From Bacteroidota bacterium (GTDB lineage: Bacteria; Bacteroidota; Bacteroidia; Chitinophagales; Chitinophagaceae): DNA of 15,356 nucleotides. Positions 1-7,133 of the stretch are shown one piece after another. Numbering within the stretch: the first letter of the stretch is position 1; each line of letters begins with the position of its first letter. The stretch covers positions 1 through 15,356 of the forward strand of contig JAEYOL010000157.1 of the NCBI GenBank assembly GCA_023411775.1. Direction: 5' to 3'. The notes under the pieces were generated by a model that saw only the letters and a list, made by a program, of their open reading frames with translations, ran no database searches and was not told the origin of the DNA. The position numbers and the translations under genes are program-made.

Positions 1-35
1 ACCATTCAACTATTATTAAACAACTATTCAACAAT

Positions 36-1556
36 TTACTTAAAAAATAATCCATGCACATTAATAAACGCTTCTCCAAGCGAGTCTATAATATCGCCTG
101 CCGTCATCGCTTCCATCGACAGCCGCTCCGCGGCCATGTTGCCGGCGAATCCATGCAGGTACACACCCAGGATAGCAGATTCTACCGGGGTATAGGATTG
201 AGCCACTAATGCGGTTAAAATACCGGTGAGAACATCACCGCTTCCCCCCGTAGCCATCCCGGCATTTCCCGTAGAGTTGAAATAACCCGCACCACCTGGT
301 GTGGCAATAAAAGTGTGGTGGCCTTTGAGTACGATCACCATCCCGTACTGTTTGGCCATTTCCAGTGCCAGTTCGATCCTGTCGAATTCAGTAGCTGTTT
401 CTCCAAACAATCTTTCAAATTCTTTTGGATGCGGTGTAACGATCGAACCTGCAGGAATGATATCCAATAATTCTTTTTGTGAAGCAATAATATTGAGTGC
501 ATCTGCATCGATCACCAATGGTTTTTTATACCTGCCTTGCAGATCTCTAAACATGGATCGGGTTTCGGTAGCCTTTCCAATACCGGGGCCGATCCCGATG
601 GCGTCGTATGGATCCAGTGAATCTTCAAGCCCGGTCACAAAAGATGAATTGAAATCCGTACTGACCATGGCTTCGGGTACGGCGGTTTGCAGGATATCAT
701 AACCGCAACCCGGTACATGACAGGTAAGTAATCCCACGCCGCCCCGCAAACAGGCCCGCGCGGATAAAATTGCAGCGCCAATCTTGCCATAACTACCGGC
801 AATTATTAAAGCGTGACCGAACTCACCCTTGTGACCAAACCGGCTCCGGGGTTTATAGATTTCACGGGCGAAGGACTGGTCCACAAGTTCAAACCTGCTG
901 CTTCCGGAATTATAGTAATCTGTATGCAAACCAATATCGAGAATATGCACTTCGCCGATATAGTTTCGGTTCTCGGCAACCAGGTATGCAAGTTTATAAG
1001 TCTGAAAAGCCAGGGTATGATCTGCTTCGATCACCGCATTACCTTTCGATGAGCGATCTGTAAATAAACCGCTGGGAATATCAATTGATATAATGGTGCA
1101 GCCAGATTTATTGATATGTTGCACCAGGCTTGCCGTTACTCCTTCGATACCGCGGTTCAGACCCGAACCAAATAAGGCGTCGATCACAATTTCTTCTTCA
1201 TGCAATACCTGGAAATGTTCTTCGGACTGGATAAAGCGAATGACGATCTCGGGGTGACGGTGCAGGCGTGCCAGGTTGACCTGGAAATCATCGGTGCCTT
1301 TATGACCGAATTCAAGTATATGCACCGTTACCTGGGCGTTCATCGTGGAAAGCAACCGGGCAATGGCGAGGCCATCACCACCATTGTTGCCCTTACCGCA
1401 AAAAATGTGAAAGGAGTGATGGGTAAAATTATTTCTCTCCAGCCAGTCCACGCATTTACCCGCAGCCCGCTCCATCAGGTCGATGGAAGCGATGGGCTCA
1501 TGGGCAATGGTATACTGGTCCCATTCCCGCACCTGGTCGGCTGAAAATAATTTCAT
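36..1556 (-). CDS. nnr: Bifunctional NAD(P)H-hydrate epimerase / ADP-dependent NAD(P)H-hydrate dehydratase
   Basis: Repairs damaged NADH and NADPH hydrates (NAD(P)HX) in the cytoplasm: the N-terminal epimerase (YjeF_N, about residues 1-215) interconverts the R and S epimers and the C-terminal ribokinase-like domain (about 235-506) dehydrates the S epimer using ADP. Visible epimerase motifs are GKGNNGGDG (54-62), the acidic D127 in VIDALFGSG, and SIDIPSG (158-164). Visible dehydratase motifs are the glycine-rich stretch near 249-278, GIGPGIG (322-328), DADALN (351-356), TPHPKE (375-380) and GNAGMATGGSGDVLTG (431-446) with the expected catalytic Asp442. The 506-residue length is normal for the fused bacterial form. 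The ATG at 1554-1556 starts directly on the conserved N-terminal helix. It appears monocistronic. Function is known from the family; the family call is secure. Confidence 0.97.
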   Translation of the reverse strand: MKLFSADQVREWDQYTIAHEPIASIDLMERAAGKCVDWLERNNFTHHSFHIFCGKGNNGGDGLAIARLLSTMNAQVTVHILEFGHKGTDDFQVNLARLHRHPEIVIRFIQSEEHFQVLHEEEIVIDALFGSGLNRGIEGVTASLVQHINKSGCTIISIDIPSGLFTDRSSKGNAVIEADHTLAFQTYKLAYLVAENRNYIGEVHILDIGLHTDYYNSGSSRFELVDQSFAREIYKPRSRFGHKGEFGHALIIAGSYGKIGAAILSARACLRGGVGLLTCHVPGCGYDILQTAVPEAMVSTDFNSSFVTGLEDSLDPYDAIGIGPGIGKATETRSMFRDLQGRYKKPLVIDADALNIIASQKELLDIIPAGSIVTPHPKEFERLFGETATEFDRIELALEMAKQYGMVIVLKGHHTFIATPGGAGYFNSTGNAGMATGGSGDVLTGILTALVAQSYTPVESAILGVYLHGFAGNMAAERLSMEAMTAGDIIDSLGEAFINVHGLFFK

Positions 1557-1569
1557 ACCCTTAAAGTTG

Positions 1570-1577
1570 CGAAACTA
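1570..1577 (-). promoter_or_regulatory. Possible -7 promoter element for the NAD(P)HX repair gene
   Basis: Read on the minus strand this is TAGTTTCG, one mismatch from the Bacteroidota -7 consensus TAnnTTTG, 13 bases before the ATG. No convincing -33 TTTG is visible, so the call is weak. Confidence 0.35.
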
Positions 1578-1666
1578 TTTTGATATGACAGCCTGACTTA
1601 AATATTTTTGAAATCAGTGCATTATTTTTATGCAGTGCAATCTGTTCCCAGGGCCTCATTGAGGAG

Positions 1667-1701
1667 AAAAAAACACAGTGTGCCTGGGGAGCATCGCCAG
1701 G
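1667..1701 (-). terminator. Possible terminator after the broken PKD lipoprotein gene
   Basis: Just past the stop codon at 1710, the minus strand reads CCTGG, a 9-base loop, CCAGG (1697-1701 with 1683-1687), then after 9 bases a run of seven T (1667-1673). The stem is short and the T run is offset, so this is only a candidate intrinsic terminator for the operon 4600-1710. Confidence 0.35.
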
Positions 1702-1709
1702 TGACCGCT

Positions 1710-2462
1710 TTACAGTTTAATTTTTATCGAGGGCTTATCACTAATATCATTGCCGTAGTAAAAAATATAAAGGCTGCCCAAATGATACATGCCCGCACCA
1801 TCCGGTCTGGTTTCGATAAAATATTCATACTTCGTCGTATCATTATAATAACTATACCTGATCTCAGGGACATTTACCCAGGTTTCGCTATTATCCCTTT
1901 TGATAAACAGATGGAATAAGTTACCGGTTGGTATGAGTTTATGGAAATGCTCAACTTCAAGTGAATTGTACCAGGGAAATATCCACTGAAGATTTGTAAT
2001 GATAATTTCTGTTTCACTAACTCTGATAATCTGCGATACTGAATCATTGATTACTTGGGATAAACTATCGGGGACTAAGACATTTACCAAAACCTTGTCT
2101 TTGTCAAAAAGTGCCGCGGAATCCGTTACTGTTAACTCGAACTCATACACACCAATCTCAAGATTGAGTATTCGGGGGGTTTAGGTTTCTTCATTCTGTA
2201 TAAGGCTGAAACTGGGTCCCGCGACCTGTTCCCATTTATAGGATTTAATATTATCGTCAGGATCCGAGGCATAACCTGTCAATATCGTTTCATTAACTGG
2301 TAATACTATATGCTGATCCAAACCTGCGTTAGCACTTGGTGTAGCATTTTTATTGACTTTTTCCGTTTCAACAGAGACAATTGGGTCAGCCATTTCTTTT
2401 TTGCACCCCGGAAAAAGCCAAAGGTTCAGGAGTATTAATGCAAATAGGAATAATGGTTTCAT
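1710..2462 (-). pseudogene. PKD-domain lipoprotein gene interrupted by an in-frame TAA
   Basis: The reading frame is open from ATG 2460-2462 to the stop at 1710 except for one TAA at 2181-2183 (codon 94). There is no frame change: the ten codons between that TAA and the next ATG (2148-2150) continue the same domain. Aligned with the intact neighbour at 2547-3221, the match is gapless across the break, with NEET-stop-TPRILNLEIGVYEFEL opposite NETAVFTKIKNLVQGVYQFEL, and the TAA replacing Val87. The start at 2462 gives a lipoprotein signal peptide ending LFPGC (Cys20) then KKE. A farther in-frame ATG at 2513 would put a charged stretch before the signal, so I prefer 2462. An intact product would have about 249 residues: a PKD-like domain, then the same C-terminal region as the neighbour (PWYNS, GSLYIFYYG, DISDKPSIKIKL). 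It may be a recent pseudogene, a sequencing error, or a truncated secreted N-terminal fragment. Confidence 0.8.
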
Positions 2463-2546
2463 GGCGGTAGTTTTTTTAATAGATTTTTTATCAATGCAGC
2501 GACTGCGTGCCACAATTTTTCGAGCCAGGTCAATATGTTTTAGCAG

Positions 2547-3221
2547 TTATAGCAGTTTAATTCTAATGGAGGGCTTGTCGCTTATATCATCGCCATAATA
2601 AATGACGTAAAGGCTTCCCATGTGATAAAATGAACCGTCATCAAATCCCTTAATGAAATACTCATATTCAGTTGTGATTGGACCTGTCCATGCCGGCGCA
2701 ACATTTTCCCATTTCATATCTGTTTCTCTCTGTATAAAGACTTCAAGGTTGTACATGGGAAACATATCGGTAAATTTTTTGACCTCAATAGAGTTATACC
2801 AGGGAGTAGTCCATTCAAGGCCACGAAAAATGACCTCTGATTTTGTGGGATCATCTCCTATAATTACGATCACCGTGTCTTTGCCCAACAGTCCCCTCGT
2901 GTCCCATGCCGTTAGTTCGAACTGATAGACTCCTTGTACCAGGTTTTTTATTTTTGTAAAAACTGCGGTCTCATTTTCGATCAAAAAGGAATCGGGGCCG
3001 GTGACCTTTTTCCACATAACAGACTTTATGTTCCCTTCCCGGTCTTCAACAGATCCGCTTAGGGTGGTATGAGAAGCCAGCATAGAATAAATTTGGTCGG
3101 GACCTGCCTTAACAACAGGTGCTGAATTGTATGGCTCCGGGATTTTAATATTGTCTTTTTTACAGCCTGTAACTAATATTGTAGACAAGCAAAAAATAAA
3201 TAATATTATAGTTGAGTTCAT
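2547..3221 (-). CDS. PKD-domain lipoprotein with uncharacterised C-terminal region
   Basis: A 224-residue predicted lipoprotein: a hydrophobic signal, lipobox LVTGC with Cys20, then KKDN, so probably anchored in the outer membrane or exported to the surface. Residues about 34-121 form a PKD-like Ig fold, shown by AGPDQ, TLSGSVEDREGNI, W70-KKVTGP and GVYQFELTAWD. Residues about 129-224 form a second region (GLEWTTPWYNS, YEYFIKG, GSLYVIYYGDDISDKPSIRIKLL) that I do not recognise but that recurs in the broken copy just downstream and, more weakly, in the lipoprotein at 5016-5693. The gene starts 35 bases after the haloperoxidase-like gene and is probably co-transcribed with it. PKD domains usually mediate protein or glycan contacts; the role here is unknown. 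Confidence 0.85.
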   Translation of the reverse strand: MNSTIILFIFCLSTILVTGCKKDNIKIPEPYNSAPVVKAGPDQIYSMLASHTTLSGSVEDREGNIKSVMWKKVTGPDSFLIENETAVFTKIKNLVQGVYQFELTAWDTRGLLGKDTVIVIIGDDPTKSEVIFRGLEWTTPWYNSIEVKKFTDMFPMYNLEVFIQRETDMKWENVAPAWTGPITTEYEYFIKGFDDGSFYHMGSLYVIYYGDDISDKPSIRIKLL

Positions 3222-3256
3222 TTTACTTTGGTTTTGGTTTGACTATCCTGGTTGAG

Positions 3257-4600
3257 CTATAGTTTTCGGAAGCTGTGTTTTAGAAGGTAGTTCGCTATTT
3301 CCCTGCCCATTTCTTCCCCATCCAATGCTCCTTTTCTGAAATACCAACCTGCATAGACCTTGCTCAAAGAATTATCTCTCGCAGCTTTGGAGAGACTGGT
3401 ATAATGAATGGTCGGGCCAGGCAGGTTAGCGCTACTCAGTTCAACAGATATTCCATCGGACCTGAATATTGATTGCAGGATCGCGGTCGTAGCGCCTCCA
3501 TACATGGCGTAAGCGGAAGGGTATTCAGGAACCGGTGGAGATACAAAATGCCCAGCAGGGTTGGCCGGATTATTTACCTCGATAAGGAAGGGTGTCCATG
3601 CAGGGTCGGGCGTAGTTGATGGATTACCATCATTTGCTCCCTCATGTATAGCCGTCTCGGGGCGCCAGGAATAGAAATGATACTTCGAGTCCATAGCAGT
3701 ATTAAGACCATCGGCCATAGCTGTATTTATCAATGCAAAGACGCGGGCTGTTTCCCAGGCATCCATTTTTTTGCCTTCCATGATTTTCCTGGCAAGTTCA
3801 TTCCAGATAATGGATGGCCGGTTTTCAGACCAAAACCTCGCCAGCAATTCTTCACCGGAAGTCCTTGTGGAAATATCACGGCCTCCTTTTGCTTTTATTT
3901 CTTTATTATCTTTGGCATACTCGGCTGAGGTAACCGCATAAGGTCCGGCTGGTCTGAACTGGCTATTCGTTTTTACCACAAAAGGTTTTACCACAGTGCC
4001 CCAGTTAGGTATAAAACGCATGTCCAAGAGATTTGTATGCCGGTAAGCGCCTGGGGCAGTGCCATCGGGTGGATTAGGTGAGGCGGGGATTATATTTGTG
4101 AACCCGTCGTTGGCGCGATTGGCTACAATAGCTTCGGCAGCCGATTGCCCCAGCAACTTTCCCGCTTCCTTGGCATTGCCGTCGGGAATGAGGGCCAGGG
4201 AACTGTCATACCAATTGTCTACCGGGAAAGCTCCCTGCAGGTTCAATCCTTTGATGGCCCAGTATGCCGCGCTGGCGACCGCAGCCGAAGAGGATGCAGA
4301 CTTGTTGGGTTTATTCAGAACGAATCGTTCAAACCGGGGTTTGATATTATTGAGGGCATCATGTACAGCTATTTCAATGATCGCGTAATACCGGCTTCTG
4401 TCGGGTTGCCTCATAGGTGCGCCAAGCACAGTTGCTGCTTTTTCATTCCAGTATAATACCATCGCTTTATCGACCTGTATACCCGGTTCATGATTACCCT
4501 GCCAGGGAAAGTCGAGACCAACCCTGCGACATGAGGGCATAGTTATAGTAAGAACGAGGATCAGGGCAACAACCGCCAGGTAAAATTTATTGTTTTTCAT
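3257..4600 (-). CDS. Vanadium haloperoxidase/PAP2-fold lipoprotein with altered active-site motifs
   Basis: A 447-residue predicted lipoprotein (signal peptide ending MPSC, Cys24) of the vanadium-dependent haloperoxidase/PAP2 superfamily. Family members bind vanadate or phosphate through K-x6-RP, PSGH and SRx5H motifs. Here the first motif is intact: K306, then R313-P314, in SKYHFYSWRPETAI. The second reads EYPSAYA (361-365), so Gly and the catalytic His become Ala363 and Tyr364. The third reads SKVYAGWYFR (413-422), so the Arg and the metal-ligand His become Lys414 and Tyr420. The fold signature is otherwise good (IIEIAVHDALN near 74-84, then GGATTAIL after the second motif). Classical haloperoxidase chemistry is therefore unlikely; it may be a non-catalytic binding protein or have changed chemistry. 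It leads a probable operon with the PKD lipoprotein gene 35 bases downstream. Family call firm, activity unknown. Confidence 0.88.
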   Translation of the reverse strand: MKNNKFYLAVVALILVLTITMPSCRRVGLDFPWQGNHEPGIQVDKAMVLYWNEKAATVLGAPMRQPDRSRYYAIIEIAVHDALNNIKPRFERFVLNKPNKSASSSAAVASAAYWAIKGLNLQGAFPVDNWYDSSLALIPDGNAKEAGKLLGQSAAEAIVANRANDGFTNIIPASPNPPDGTAPGAYRHTNLLDMRFIPNWGTVVKPFVVKTNSQFRPAGPYAVTSAEYAKDNKEIKAKGGRDISTRTSGEELLARFWSENRPSIIWNELARKIMEGKKMDAWETARVFALINTAMADGLNTAMDSKYHFYSWRPETAIHEGANDGNPSTTPDPAWTPFLIEVNNPANPAGHFVSPPVPEYPSAYAMYGGATTAILQSIFRSDGISVELSSANLPGPTIHYTSLSKAARDNSLSKVYAGWYFRKGALDGEEMGREIANYLLKHSFRKL

Positions 4601-4633
4601 GCTGCATAGTTTTGAGTTGAGGTTTTATTTCAC

Positions 4634-4641
4634 CAAATCTA
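4634..4641 (-). promoter_or_regulatory. -7 promoter element of the haloperoxidase-like operon
   Basis: On the minus strand this reads TAGATTTG, a perfect TAnnTTTG, 33 bases before the ATG at 4600. No TTTG lies about 19-21 bases upstream, which would fit a promoter that depends on an activator such as the one expected at 4670-4699. Confidence 0.6.
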
Positions 4642-4669
4642 GGGGCCGTAGTGAGCGTATTTTTTTAAA

Positions 4670-4699
4670 AGCGACAGCCAGACAGCTCTGTGCGGCATA
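4670..4699 (-). promoter_or_regulatory. Candidate LytTR-type operator upstream of the haloperoxidase-like gene
   Basis: On the minus strand the 9-mers TATGCCGCA (4699-4691) and GCTGTCGCT (4678-4670) form an imperfect direct repeat with a 12-base spacer (period 21). They share the core seen before the sensor kinase and TonB receptor genes. The site ends 28 bases before the -7 element. This is the weakest of the three copies in sequence, and the link to the LytTR regulator is inference. Confidence 0.45.
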
Positions 4700-4744
4700 A
4701 GGAGATTATAGCGGGACAAGTAAAATAATCCGACAATTTGTTCT

Positions 4745-4773
4745 TCGGTCGCAGGAAAACGTCGTTGGTCGTG
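4745..4773 (+). repeat. GTCG-rich repeat cluster sharing a 15-mer with the sensor kinase upstream region
   Basis: Contains GTCGCA (4748-4753), GTCGTT (4761-4766) and GTCGTG (4768-4773). The 15-mer AACGTCGTTGGTCGT at 4758-4772 matches AACGTCGTTAGTCGT at 5880-5894 at 14 of 15 positions. Both copies are in non-coding DNA, and each is built from two GTCGT units 7 bases apart. It may be a distal or secondary regulator site for the haloperoxidase-like operon. Confidence 0.5.
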
Positions 4774-5015
4774 AAAAGGTAATATGGCTACTTAAGTCTG
4801 GGAAACCACAATAGGGACAGAGGGCATAGAAAACACAGGAAGATATCACAGAATCCCAATATGATCCTATGATCTAGGTGTTTAAAAAAAATAACAGTTT
4901 TGGAAAATAGGCATGTCGCAGGTATGCACCGTAGATTCTTAACCAATGGAGATCTTTAGCCAGGGCCACAAACGTATCCATTCTGATTTAGTCGCGAAAG
5001 ATTTCCGGTGGTTAA

Positions 5016-5693
5016 TCAATATTGCACTTTTATAGCGGAGGACAAATCCCAGTGAGGCACCACTTGCGTATAGATCACCATTTTACCAACTTGTAGTTCG
5101 AAATAGTATTCATGGGGCAATTGCTCGTCAAACATATGTATGGGATATACGAGATCCCATCCTGCCCGCGTTCTTGCAAAAACCTTCAGGTTTTTTCCGG
5201 GGCTAAATAGCTGAGGTGAGATAATGGTGGCGGTACTGCCCATGGGCCAAACCCAGACAAGGTCATTAAATATTTCCTCTTTGGAATTATTAAACGTATC
5301 GGGGTTGACAGTAATTATCATCGAATCAATTTGTGTTTCCCCGATGTAGTCGGTTACTTTTATTTCGAAATGGTACACGCCCTCCTGAAATCCGGTAACC
5401 GGGGTTCTTAAAGAAAACCTGTTTGTAATCGTTACGTTTGATGGACCGGAAATTTTTCTCCATTCCACGGAACGAAAGTTATTATTACTTCCATTCGTAA
5501 TGCTGGCTCCCAGCATCGCCCAGTTGTAGGGTAAATTGATACTGGTATCGCTAAGCGGACCAATTCGTGGGGCTATATAAGTACCGGGGGGTAATAGGGA
5601 TGGCATGTTCCGTGGCGATTCCAGGTCTTTCCTACACCCGCCTGTGGAAAGTAAAATTAAAGTCGCGATGAGACAAATGGACAAGGAACGCAT
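5016..5693 (-). CDS. PKD-like domain lipoprotein (divergent third copy)
   Basis: A 225-residue predicted lipoprotein: hydrophobic signal with lipobox STGGC (Cys20), then RKD. A PKD/Ig-like region spans about residues 45-131 (FRSVEWRKISGP, GVYHFEIKVTD, IDSMIITVNP). The C-terminal part (about 139-225: EEIFNDLVWVWP, then NLKVFARTRAGWDLVYP, EYYFELQVGKMVIYTQV, SSAIKVQY) follows the same order of features as the two PKD lipoproteins at 1710-3221 but is much more divergent. It is on the same strand as the haloperoxidase-like operon but 415 bases upstream, and the next gene has its own promoter, so it is probably a separate unit. It is divergent from the sensor kinase gene (282-base gap). Function unknown; a surface or periplasmic binding role is a guess. 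Confidence 0.82.
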   Translation of the reverse strand: MRSLSICLIATLILLSTGGCRKDLESPRNMPSLLPPGTYIAPRIGPLSDTSINLPYNWAMLGASITNGSNNNFRSVEWRKISGPSNVTITNRFSLRTPVTGFQEGVYHFEIKVTDYIGETQIDSMIITVNPDTFNNSKEEIFNDLVWVWPMGSTATIISPQLFSPGKNLKVFARTRAGWDLVYPIHMFDEQLPHEYYFELQVGKMVIYTQVVPHWDLSSAIKVQY

Positions 5694-5886
5694 AGATCAG
5701 GTTTTTACGAAGAATTATTTCAACGAAATTTTTAGTTTAATTGTTTTGGCTGGGGTAAAAATAATGTCTGGCTAACCCTGTTCCTGGAAAATGCGACTGC
5801 GGGCTTTATGTTCCCTGCATAAAGTTGATATGTCGCGATAGGAGCCCGTAACGCAATACTGACGCCCTTGTCTGGGACAAACGTCG

Positions 5887-5916
5887 TTAGTCGTACAGAT
5901 CCGGCAAGTTATCGCA
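5887..5916 (+). promoter_or_regulatory. Candidate LytTR-type operator upstream of the sensor kinase gene
   Basis: TTAGTCGTA (5887-5895) and GTTATCGCA (5908-5916) form a 9-bp imperfect direct repeat with a 12-base spacer, the spacing typical of dimer sites of LytTR regulators. A further GTCGTT lies at 5883-5888. The site ends 38 bases before the predicted -7 element of the kinase/regulator operon, which suggests autoregulation. The layout is seen directly; the bound protein is inferred. Confidence 0.5.
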
Positions 5917-5954
5917 TTTGTAAGGGCCGAAAATTTTTATATCTCCGAAAAAAT

Positions 5955-5962
5955 TAACTTTA
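5955..5962 (+). promoter_or_regulatory. -7 promoter element of the two-component operon
   Basis: TAACTTTA, one mismatch from TAnnTTTG, 13 bases before the kinase ATG. No TTTG at the usual -33 distance. The same octamer precedes the gene starting at 14621. Confidence 0.45.
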
Positions 5963-5975
5963 GATACGCCGGATT

Positions 5976-7133
5976 ATGCAACTCAGGGAATTTATTTTAT
6001 CAGAGCGAAAATCGGATCGCCTAAAACGCCATTTACTTTTTTGGCTTATCTGGGGATTATATTTTGCTTTTGTGCACGCATTTAACCCCATGTTAAAGCC
6101 GGAACTTAATTATTTCTCCCGGGTACCTTTTACAACCGTTGAAAGTTTTCTCCTCTTATTACCGCAAACAATACTGGTTTATCCCTTGCTCTATTTTGTC
6201 CTTCCCCGGTATGTTTTTAAGGACAAGTATTTGCCTGCCATATTCTGGAGCCTGGTCTTTCTAACGATTATGCTTGTGATCAACACATATATGACCACAC
6301 GTGTGAACGCCAAAATCATTTCCTTCCTGCTTCCCGAGCACCTGCTGGCGGGTACCATGCGGCCACAGGAACAGTCTTTTTTCATGGGCATCCTGGGAAG
6401 TATGAAGGGAGGGCTTTCCGGAGCAGCCCTGGCAGCCTGTGTAAAAATGGTAAAACACTATTATACGGAGCAAAACCAGAAATGGCGACTGCAGAAAGAG
6501 AATACCGAAACCCAGTTACAACTGCTCACGGCCCAGGTACATCCACATTTTTTGTTTAATACGCTAAATAATATTTATTCAAAAGCCCAGGCTGAATCGC
6601 CGGGTACTGCTTCCATGATCATGGAACTGTCCCATATACTTCGTTACGTGCTGGATGAAGGACGGGAGGCAAAAGTTCCGCTGGAACATGAGTTGCAGAT
6701 GGTCAGGGATTATATCAATCTCGAGAAAATGCGGTACGATGAGAAACTGGACCTTCATCTCTCATTTCCCTCCGATACTGATAATTTATATATAGCACCT
6801 TTATTATTGTTGCCATTTGTGGAGAACTGTTTCAAGCATGGTGCGAGTAAGATGCTGAGAAATCCGTGGATCAGTGTCAAAATGGAATTGCAGGGAGATT
6901 CTTTAATTGTGAAGATCATCAATGGCAGAAAGGATCAGGTCGACGGAAATACGAGTTATCGCAAAGGAACGGGTATTCAAAATGTAAAACAACGCCTGGA
7001 ACTTTTGTATCGCGACAAGTACGCACTCGAGATCGTTGATGACCGGGAAGTGTTTATTGTTAATCTCCGGATGGACCTGGTCAGAATACCTCAAATAGCT
7101 GTAGCGACCCAACCCAATAATGAATATGCCTGA
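5976..7133 (+). CDS. LytS-type membrane sensor histidine kinase (His_kinase/HATPase_c)
   Basis: A 385-residue inner-membrane sensor kinase of the LytS/YehU type that phosphorylates the LytTR regulator encoded next. Four hydrophobic segments (about residues 19-36, 54-74, 83-104 and 135-153) form the sensor part, with no separate periplasmic domain. A short cytoplasmic helix leads to the phosphoacceptor motif HPHFLFNTLN, with the conserved His191 of PHFLFN. The ATP-binding domain follows with the N box PFVENCFKHG (280-289, Asn284) and the glycine box KGTGIQNV (330-337). A GRE-type acidic linker (LDEGREAKVPLEHEL) is typical of the family. The last 14 bases overlap the regulator gene, so the pair is translationally coupled. 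Its upstream region carries a candidate LytTR operator. The signal it senses cannot be told from the sequence. Confidence 0.96.
   Translation: MQLREFILSERKSDRLKRHLLFWLIWGLYFAFVHAFNPMLKPELNYFSRVPFTTVESFLLLLPQTILVYPLLYFVLPRYVFKDKYLPAIFWSLVFLTIMLVINTYMTTRVNAKIISFLLPEHLLAGTMRPQEQSFFMGILGSMKGGLSGAALAACVKMVKHYYTEQNQKWRLQKENTETQLQLLTAQVHPHFLFNTLNNIYSKAQAESPGTASMIMELSHILRYVLDEGREAKVPLEHELQMVRDYINLEKMRYDEKLDLHLSFPSDTDNLYIAPLLLLPFVENCFKHGASKMLRNPWISVKMELQGDSLIVKIINGRKDQVDGNTSYRKGTGIQNVKQRLELLYRDKYALEIVDDREVFIVNLRMDLVRIPQIAVATQPNNEYA

Larger units (their letters stand above)
4601..5015. other. 415-base intergenic region between PKD lipoprotein and haloperoxidase-like genes
   Basis: No coding frame of credible quality. 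The left part (4601-4700) holds the promoter and candidate operator of the haloperoxidase-like gene. At 4745-4773 there is a cluster of GTCG repeats, including AACGTCGTTGGTCGT (4758-4772), which recurs with one change upstream of the sensor kinase gene. Isolated GTCGC half-motifs occur at 4915-4920 and 4991-4996. From about 4781 to 4910 I see only AT-rich sequence with no hairpin or RNA gene that I can support. Confidence 0.6.

Noticed and set aside
1200..1544. Plus-strand open frames opposite the NAD(P)HX repair gene, including this one.
   Set aside because: They mirror a strongly conserved minus-strand protein and have no recognisable motifs, signal or promoter of their own.
2181..2183. Programmed stop-codon readthrough at this TAA.
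   Set aside because: There is no recoding signal, no special context and no known precedent in this family; a nonsense mutation or sequence error is simpler.
1710..2513. Two separate genes at 1710-2150 and 2181-2513.
   Set aside because: They are in the same frame, joined by ten sense codons after one TAA, and align as one protein with the neighbouring intact copy. The second part has no signal peptide and starts in the middle of the PKD domain.
4059..4456. Plus-strand open frames opposite the haloperoxidase-like gene.
   Set aside because: The composition is that of a reverse-strand shadow, and the opposite strand carries a clear conserved family.
4915..4996. GTCGCA at 4915 and GTCGCG at 4991 as further operators.
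   Set aside because: Each lacks a partner 20-22 bases away and neither is near a promoter; they may be chance half-sites.
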